Of a stretch of 64,000 nucleotides of DNA, positions 58,984-64,000 are shown one piece after another. How positions within the stretch are numbered: the stretch's first letter is position 1; each line of letters begins with the position of its first letter. The DNA lies in NCBI GenBank assembly GCA_004297725.1, contig SCUS01000069.1, forward strand, positions 27,880 through 91,879, given 5' to 3'. Position numbers and translations under genes: made by a program. Below the pieces are notes generated by a model, which saw only the letters and a list, made by a program, of their open reading frames with translations, was not told where the DNA came from and searched no databases. The DNA comes from Myxococcaceae bacterium. Lineage in GTDB: Bacteria > Myxococcota_A > Polyangia > Polyangiales > Ga0077539.

Positions 58984-61724
58984 GCGGCCCGGCGCGGCGC
59001 TGGCTCGTCCCCGAGGTGGTGCAGTCCTCCGCCATGGACTGCGGGCCCGCGTCGCTCAAGGCCGTGCTGGAGGGCTACGGCGTCGCCGTGAGCTACGGGC
59101 GCCTCCGCGAGGCGTGCCAGACCGACGTCGACGGCACCTCCATCGACTCGCTCGAAGAGGTCGCCAACCAGATCGGCCTCGACGCCGGGCAGACCCTCGT
59201 CAGCGCCGACGACCTCTTCCTCCCCGAGTCGGCCGCGCTGCCCGGGCTGCTCGTGGTCAGGCTCCCCAGCGGGCTCACGCACTTCGTCGTCGCGTGGCGG
59301 GTGCACGGCCTCGGAGGCCCCTTCGACGAGCGCGGCTGGGTGCAGCTCATGGACCCCGCGGAGGGCCGCCGCTGGGTCTCCCTCGCCACGCTCCGCTCGG
59401 AGCTCTACCGGCACGAGATGCCCGTTCCCGCGTCGGCGTGGCGGGACTTCGCGGCCACCCCGGCCTTCACCGGACCGCTGCGTCGCAGGCTGCGCCGACT
59501 CGGCGTGGCGGCCCCCGACGCGGCCATCGCCGACGCGCTCACGGACCCTGGCTGGCTGCGCATCGCGGCCCTCGACGCCGCGGTGCGCATGACCACCGCC
59601 ATCGCCTCGGCGGGCGGGGTCGACGCGGGCCCCGAGGCCGCCGCCCTCCTCGAGGCCACGCTCCGCGGAGCCATCGCCGCGCAGTCCTCCGACGCGGCCT
59701 CGACGCCCATCCCCGCGCGCTTCTGGCGAGCGCGCCCGGCGCCGCAATCGAGCGGCGACGAGGAGCACGTCCTCCTCAGCGGCGCGGTGGTGCTCTCGGT
59801 CTCCGGGGTGCGCCCCGACGGACCCGCCGCGGCCCTCCAGGCCGCGCGCCTCTCCCGCCGCGAGGCCCCCCGGGAGCTGCTCGACCGGGTGCCCTCGGAG
59901 GTCGCCGCCGCGCTCCTCGAAGACCCCACCGAACCCTGGCGCCACCTCTGGAGGATGGTGCGCGAGGACGGCCTCCTCGCCCCCGCCGCGGTCGCCGCGG
60001 CGCTGCTCGTCGCGGCGCTCTCCGTGGTGGCGCAGTCCGTCGCGCTGCGCGGTCTCTTCGAGCTCTCCCGGGTGCTCGGCGAGGGGCCTCCGCGGCTCTT
60101 CGGCGTCGCCGCGGTGCTGGGCCTCCTGGCCGCGGTGCTGGCGCTGGAGTTCCCCCTCGCGCTCTCGCTCCTGCGCCTCGGTCGACGCCTGGAGGGGCGG
60201 CTCCGGGTGGCCTTCGTCACCAAGCTCCCACGCCTCGCGGACCGCTATTTCAGCAGCCGCCCGGTCTTCGACATGACCGAGCGGGGACACAGCGTCCAGC
60301 AGGTTCGCGCGATGCCGGTGGTCGCCGGGCAGCTCCTCCGCGCGGTCGCGGCGCTCACGGTCACGACCGCCGCGATCACCTGGATCTCCCCGGGCGGCGC
60401 ATGGATCGCCGTGCTCGCCGCCATCGCGGCCACGGCGCTGCCCCTGATCGCGCAGCGCCCCATCGGCGAGATGGACCTCCGCTACCGCACCCACTCCGGC
60501 GCCCTCGGCCGCTTCTACCTGGACGCCCTCCTGGGGAGCACGGCGGTGCGCACCCACGGCGCCGAGCGCTCGGTTCGCCGCGAGCACGAGGCGCTTCTGG
60601 TCGAGTGGGCCCGGGCCGCGCTCCGCCTCGCTCGGGCCTCCGTCACCCTGGAGGGCGCCGAGGCCCTGGTGGGGGTCGGGCTGAGTCTCGCGGTGCTGCT
60701 GGGCTCCGTGCACGACGCCTCCGGATCGGGGAGCGTGCTGCTGCTGGCGTACTGGGCGCTGGGCATCCCGGCCCTCGGCGCGGAGGTCGCGCTCCTCGCC
60801 CGGCAGTACCCCGACCACCGCAACGTCGCGGCGCGCCTGCTCGAGCCCCTCGGGGCTCCCGACGACCCTGCGGCCGAGCTCGACCCGTCGCCGCCGAGAG
60901 AGGGCGCGGCGGCCTTCGCCTTCGAGGGGGTGAGCGTGCGCGCCGGGGGCCACGCGGTGCTCGACGACGTGACGATCTCCGTCGGGGCGGGCGAGCACGT
61001 CGCGGTGGTGGGCCGCTCGGGCGCCGGGAAGTCGAGCCTCGCGGGGCTCCTCCTGGGATGGAGCGCTCCCTCCTCGGGGGTGGTGCGGGTCGACGGCGAG
61101 GCGCTCTCGGGTCCACGCCTCGCGGCGCTGCGCCGGGGCACCGTCTGGGTCGACCCCTCGGTTCAACTCTGGAACCGCTCCCTCCTCGACAACCTCCGCT
61201 ACGGCACCGACCCCGACGCGGCCTTCGACCTGGGCGACACGATCCCCTCGGCGGACCTCCGCGGCGTGATCGAGCGCCTCCCCGACGGGATGCAGACGGT
61301 GCTCGGCGAGGGCGGCGCGCTGGTCTCTGGCGGCGAGGGGCAGCGGGTGCGCTTCGCCCGGGGGCTCCTTCGACCGGGAGCGCGGCTGGTGGTGCTCGAC
61401 GAGGCCTTCCGCGGGCTCGACCGCGACAAGCGCCGCTCGCTGCTGTCGGCGTCGCGTCGTCGCTGGTCGGCCTCGACGCTGCTCTGCGTCTCCCACGACC
61501 TGCACGAGACCCTCGATTTCCCGCGGGTGCTGGTGATCGAGGACGGCCGCGTCGTCGAGGACGGCGCCCCCCAGGCCCTCGCGGACGACCCCTCGAGCCG
61601 ATACCGCGCGCTGCTGGACGCGGAGGAGAGCCTCCGCGCCGAGCTCTGGTCGGCGACCTCGTGGCGCCGGGTGCGCGTCGAGGGTGGCCGGGCGAACGAG
61701 AGCCCGTCGGGGGCCGGGCGTTGA
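58980..61724 (+). CDS. C39 peptidase-containing ABC exporter
   Basis: A 914-residue protein: N-terminal C39 leader peptidase with a full triad (Cys21 in AMDCGPASL, His101 in LTHFVVAWRV, Asp125 in LMDPAEG), a roughly 180-residue linker of unknown fold, ABC transmembrane domain (about 330-610), and nucleotide-binding domain with Walker A GRSGAGKSS, signature LVSGGEGQR and Walker B LVVLDEAFRGLD. Such proteins cleave a double-glycine leader and export the peptide. It resembles the NHLM/bacteriocin exporter set (adaptor + peptidase-ABC + second ABC). The stop overlaps a TTG start of the second ABC. No precursor gene is seen. Confidence 0.9.
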   Translation: MSGPARRWLVPEVVQSSAMDCGPASLKAVLEGYGVAVSYGRLREACQTDVDGTSIDSLEEVANQIGLDAGQTLVSADDLFLPESAALPGLLVVRLPSGLTHFVVAWRVHGLGGPFDERGWVQLMDPAEGRRWVSLATLRSELYRHEMPVPASAWRDFAATPAFTGPLRRRLRRLGVAAPDAAIADALTDPGWLRIAALDAAVRMTTAIASAGGVDAGPEAAALLEATLRGAIAAQSSDAASTPIPARFWRARPAPQSSGDEEHVLLSGAVVLSVSGVRPDGPAAALQAARLSRREAPRELLDRVPSEVAAALLEDPTEPWRHLWRMVREDGLLAPAAVAAALLVAALSVVAQSVALRGLFELSRVLGEGPPRLFGVAAVLGLLAAVLALEFPLALSLLRLGRRLEGRLRVAFVTKLPRLADRYFSSRPVFDMTERGHSVQQVRAMPVVAGQLLRAVAALTVTTAAITWISPGGAWIAVLAAIAATALPLIAQRPIGEMDLRYRTHSGALGRFYLDALLGSTAVRTHGAERSVRREHEALLVEWARAALRLARASVTLEGAEALVGVGLSLAVLLGSVHDASGSGSVLLLAYWALGIPALGAEVALLARQYPDHRNVAARLLEPLGAPDDPAAELDPSPPREGAAAFAFEGVSVRAGGHAVLDDVTISVGAGEHVAVVGRSGAGKSSLAGLLLGWSAPSSGVVRVDGEALSGPRLAALRRGTVWVDPSVQLWNRSLLDNLRYGTDPDAAFDLGDTIPSADLRGVIERLPDGMQTVLGEGGALVSGGEGQRVRFARGLLRPGARLVVLDEAFRGLDRDKRRSLLSASRRRWSASTLLCVSHDLHETLDFPRVLVIEDGRVVEDGAPQALADDPSSRYRALLDAEESLRAELWSATSWRRVRVEGGRANESPSGAGR

Positions 61725-63844
61725 GCGCCGCGCTGGACGCCGCGTGCTGGCCCTTCGCCCGCATCGCCGAGGCGCTGGAGGCCCTCGCCGGGCGCGAGGG
61801 GATGCTCCCGGCGGAGGGTACCCGCCGGGTGGAGGCCTCCCCCTCGGGCATCGACGACGCCTCGGTGACCGCCTGGATGGACACCGCCGCGGAGCGCCTC
61901 GGCATCGACATCGAGGCGGTGGACGCCACCTGGCCGGAGGTGGAGTTTCTCCTTCGCCGCGCGGCCCCGGCGGTGGTGCTGCTGCGCGACCGCGACCCTC
62001 CGCGCTGCGCGCTGCTCCTCGGCGGAGCGATCGGCGGCCGGGTGCGAGCGCTCGGCCCCGACCTCCGCCCCTACGCCGTGGAGGTGTCGGCGCTGAGAGC
62101 CGCGCTCTGCGCCTTCGACGAGGCCCCGGCGCGCGCGACCGTCCGTGCGCTCCTCGACTCGGCGGGGGTACGTCCTGCCCGTCGAGCGCGCGCGGAGGCC
62201 GCGATGCTGGCGCAGCGCCTCGGCGCGCATCGGGTGGGCGGGTGCTGGCTGCTCCGCCTCGATCCGGGCGCCCCGATGGCGGCGCAGCTCCGATGGGTCG
62301 GCGCGCAGCGGCGCCTCCGTCGGATGCTCCTCTCGCAGCTCGCGGTCTACGCGCTCGGCGGCGCGGGCTGGTACGTCCTCAGCCGGGGCGCGCTCCAGGG
62401 AACGCTCGAGCGCGCATGGCTCCTCGGCTGGGGCCTCGCGCTGGTGAGCACGATCCCGCTGCAGCTGGTGTCTTCGTGGCAGGGCAGCGCGCTCGCGGTG
62501 GAGGTCGGCGCGGTGTTCAAGAGCCGGCTGCTGGCGGGCGTCGGCCGCCTCGACCCGGAGGTGGTCCGCCGCGAGGGCTCTGGTGCGCTGCTCGGCCGGG
62601 TGATCGAGTCCTCCGCGGTGGAGGCGGGGGCCCTCTCCGGCGCGGTGGCCTCCATGGCGGCGGTGCCCTCGGTGTTCATCGCGCTCTGGGTGCTCGCGTC
62701 GGGCCCCGGGGGCGCGGCGCACGCGGCCCTCTACGCGGCGTGGCTGGCGCTCGGCGCGGCCCTCACCCTCGACTACGGCCGCGCTCGATCGCGCTGGACC
62801 GCCTCCCGGGTGTCGATGACCAACGACCTGGTCGAGCGGATGCGCGGTCACCGCACCCGCGCCGCGCAGGAGTCGCCCGCCCACTGGCACGACGACGAGG
62901 ACCGCGACGTGTCCCGCTACCTCGACGCCTCGGCCCGGCTCGACCGCGCCCAGGCGGTCATCACCACGCTGCTCCCCTCCACCTGGACGCTTCTCGGCGT
63001 GGTGGCGCTGACCCCGTCGATCGCGTCGGGCGCCTCGGGCTCGTCCATCGCGCTGGGCGTCGGGGGAGTGCTCCTCGGCGGCGCGGCGCTCCGGGGCGTG
63101 ACCCACGGCCTCGTCGGGCTGCTCTCCGCGGCCATCGCCTGGCGGGGCGTGGCGCCGATGTTCCACGCCGCGGCGACGCGCGAGGCGGCGAGCGCCTCGG
63201 TGCGCATGGGCGCCGGCGAGGCGACGACCGGGGCGCCCGTCCTCGAGGCGCTCGACCTGGTGTTTCGCCACGAGGGCCGCGTCGAGCCGGTGCTGCGCGG
63301 CGCGACGCTCAGTCTCCGCCGCGGCGACCGGGTGCTGCTGGAGGGCGCCTCGGGCGGAGGGAAGTCGACCCTCGGCGCGCTGCTGGCGGGGCTGCGCGTG
63401 CCCTCCTCGGGGTTGTTGCTCCTGCACGGCCTCGACCTGCGCAGCGTCGGCGCGTCGGCGTGGCGGCGGCGGGTCGTGACGGCGCCGCAGTTTCACGAGA
63501 ACCACGTGATGACCGCGACGCTGGCCTTCAACCTCCTGCTCGGTCGCCCGTGGCCGCCGAGCGGCAGTGACCTCGCGGAGGCCGAGGCGGTCTGCGAGGA
63601 GCTGGGGCTGGGTCCGCTGCTGGCGCGGATGCCTGCGGGGATGCAGCAGATGGTGGGCGAAGGCGGCTGGCGCCTCTCGCACGGCGAGCAGAGCCGGCTC
63701 TACATGGCGCGGGCGCTGCTCCAGGGGGCCGAGGTGACGGTGCTCGACGAGAGCTTCGCGGCGCTCGACCCGGAGACGCTGCGGGCCGCCCTCGGCTGCG
63801 CGCTCCGTCGCTGCCCGACGCTGGTGGTGATCGCGCACCCCTGA
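61721..63844 (+). CDS. Second ABC exporter subunit with degenerate C39-like N-terminus
   Basis: A 707-residue ABC transporter. I choose TTG 61721, which overlaps the preceding stop (TTGA), because the frame further upstream is antisense-like. Residues 1-165 resemble a C39-type domain without the catalytic Cys (AAERLGIDIEAVDATWPEVEFLLRRAAPAVVLLRD style), as in non-cleaving C39-like domains. Transmembrane helices follow (about 200-470), then an NBD with Walker A EGASGGGKST, signature LSHGEQSR and Walker B VTVLDESFAALD. It probably forms a heterodimer with the upstream peptidase-ABC, matching the two-ABC arrangement of NHLM-type export systems. Confidence 0.85.
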   Translation: MSAALDAACWPFARIAEALEALAGREGMLPAEGTRRVEASPSGIDDASVTAWMDTAAERLGIDIEAVDATWPEVEFLLRRAAPAVVLLRDRDPPRCALLLGGAIGGRVRALGPDLRPYAVEVSALRAALCAFDEAPARATVRALLDSAGVRPARRARAEAAMLAQRLGAHRVGGCWLLRLDPGAPMAAQLRWVGAQRRLRRMLLSQLAVYALGGAGWYVLSRGALQGTLERAWLLGWGLALVSTIPLQLVSSWQGSALAVEVGAVFKSRLLAGVGRLDPEVVRREGSGALLGRVIESSAVEAGALSGAVASMAAVPSVFIALWVLASGPGGAAHAALYAAWLALGAALTLDYGRARSRWTASRVSMTNDLVERMRGHRTRAAQESPAHWHDDEDRDVSRYLDASARLDRAQAVITTLLPSTWTLLGVVALTPSIASGASGSSIALGVGGVLLGGAALRGVTHGLVGLLSAAIAWRGVAPMFHAAATREAASASVRMGAGEATTGAPVLEALDLVFRHEGRVEPVLRGATLSLRRGDRVLLEGASGGGKSTLGALLAGLRVPSSGLLLLHGLDLRSVGASAWRRRVVTAPQFHENHVMTATLAFNLLLGRPWPPSGSDLAEAEAVCEELGLGPLLARMPAGMQQMVGEGGWRLSHGEQSRLYMARALLQGAEVTVLDESFAALDPETLRAALGCALRRCPTLVVIAHP

Positions 63845-63891
63845 GCGCGAGGCTCCGCCGCGAAGTCAGGCTCCAGGGAGCCAGAAATGAC

Positions 63892-63943
63892 AAAACCCCG
63901 CCGATCGCAGTGCTCTTTTGAAGACACTGTGATCGACGGGGTT
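63892..63943 (-). terminator. Rho-independent terminator of the rRNA operon
   Basis: On the minus strand AACCCCGTCGATCACAGTG pairs with CACTGCGATCGGCGGGGTT (two mismatched positions, 12-nt loop), followed by TTTTGTC. It lies just after the 5S rRNA 3' end, so it terminates the rRNA transcript; on the plus strand it could also stop the exporter operon, which ends at 63844. Confidence 0.85.
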
Positions 63944-63958
63944 GTTGCCGTGATAGGA

Positions 63959-64000
63959 CCCCGGCGGCGTTCTACTCTCCCACACAGTCACCTGTGCAGT
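63959..64000 (-). rRNA. rrf: 5S rRNA, 3' end only (cut by window edge)
   Basis: The minus strand of the last 42 bases reads like the 3' third of bacterial 5S rRNA: ACTGCACAGGTGACTGTG, then the conserved GGGAGAGTAGAACGCCGCCGG. A strong terminator follows. The rest of the rRNA operon should lie to the right of the window. Confidence 0.85.

Overview
The window is a very GC-rich bacterial chromosome segment (roughly 70% G+C by eye, with GTG and TTG starts and many 4-bp stop/start overlaps). The style points to Myxococcota, probably the Polyangiales/Sandaracinaceae side: many lipoproteins whose mature N-terminus is a DVPxDAP-type linker, a MopE-like metal-binding motif, Sel1 repeats, thrombospondin-3 repeats and a type VI secretion (T6SS) cargo module. 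The assignment is inference; no 16S is present. The right edge cuts the 3' end of a 5S rRNA gene on the minus strand, so an rRNA operon lies just outside.

Layout. 1-11746 (minus): a T6SS spike/cargo operon with three VgrGs, DUF3540, a DUF4150 PAAR-like tip, a cysteine-rich candidate effector, a small possible immunity protein, a propeller-like protein, a DUF3396 immunity-family protein and a gene running off the left edge. 11785-17000: lipoprotein, MntP manganese exporter, Sel1-repeat lipoprotein, lipid-anchored GH13 amylase. 17.2-22.1 kb: a lower-GC island that reads as a cluster of attC sites without an integrase (CALIN integron fragment). Its three cassettes all look like nuclease or defence genes: HNH-DUF4258, PD-(D/E)XK, and an OLD-type ATPase-TOPRIM nuclease fused to a LexA/UmuD-like S24 self-cleaving protease domain. 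22.1-25.3 kb: LysR regulator divergent from hmgA-hppD (tyrosine/homogentisate catabolism). 25.4-34.2 kb: a six-subunit membrane complex related to group-4 hydrogenases (Ehr type) whose large subunit has lost most Ni-Fe cysteines, preceded by a pseudo-receiver gene and a sigma-54 promoter and followed by a sigma-54 activator.

34.2-46.8 kb: amidohydrolase lipoprotein, VOC protein, NhaA antiporter with a structured candidate riboswitch leader, fused trehalose synthase/phosphatase, membrane sulfatase-like protein, DUF2341/LamG lipoprotein and a class V aminotransferase. 46.9-48.8 kb: an operon with an ECF-like sigma factor between two Cys-Cys-rich proteins. 49-53.2 kb: PiT phosphate transporter plus DUF47 regulator, a zinc alcohol dehydrogenase and a DUF362 Tat lipoprotein. 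53.3-57.7 kb: NorE/NorF-like oxidase subunits, ADP-forming acyl-CoA synthetase and a lipoprotein. 57.8-63.8 kb: a three-gene peptide exporter (HlyD adaptor, C39 peptidase-ABC, second ABC with a degenerate C39-like N-terminus) without a visible precursor peptide.

Several convergent gene pairs are separated by perfect or near-perfect GC-rich inverted repeats lacking T-tracts, including a 55-bp-arm repeat (14.7 kb) and a symmetric palindromic element of about 190 bp (48.9 kb).

The strongest candidate for a new system is the integron-borne OLD-TOPRIM-S24 protein. An Ala-Gly bond lies 36 residues before the catalytic Ser, the same geometry as LexA and UmuD, suggesting a nuclease controlled by RecA-type self-cleavage.
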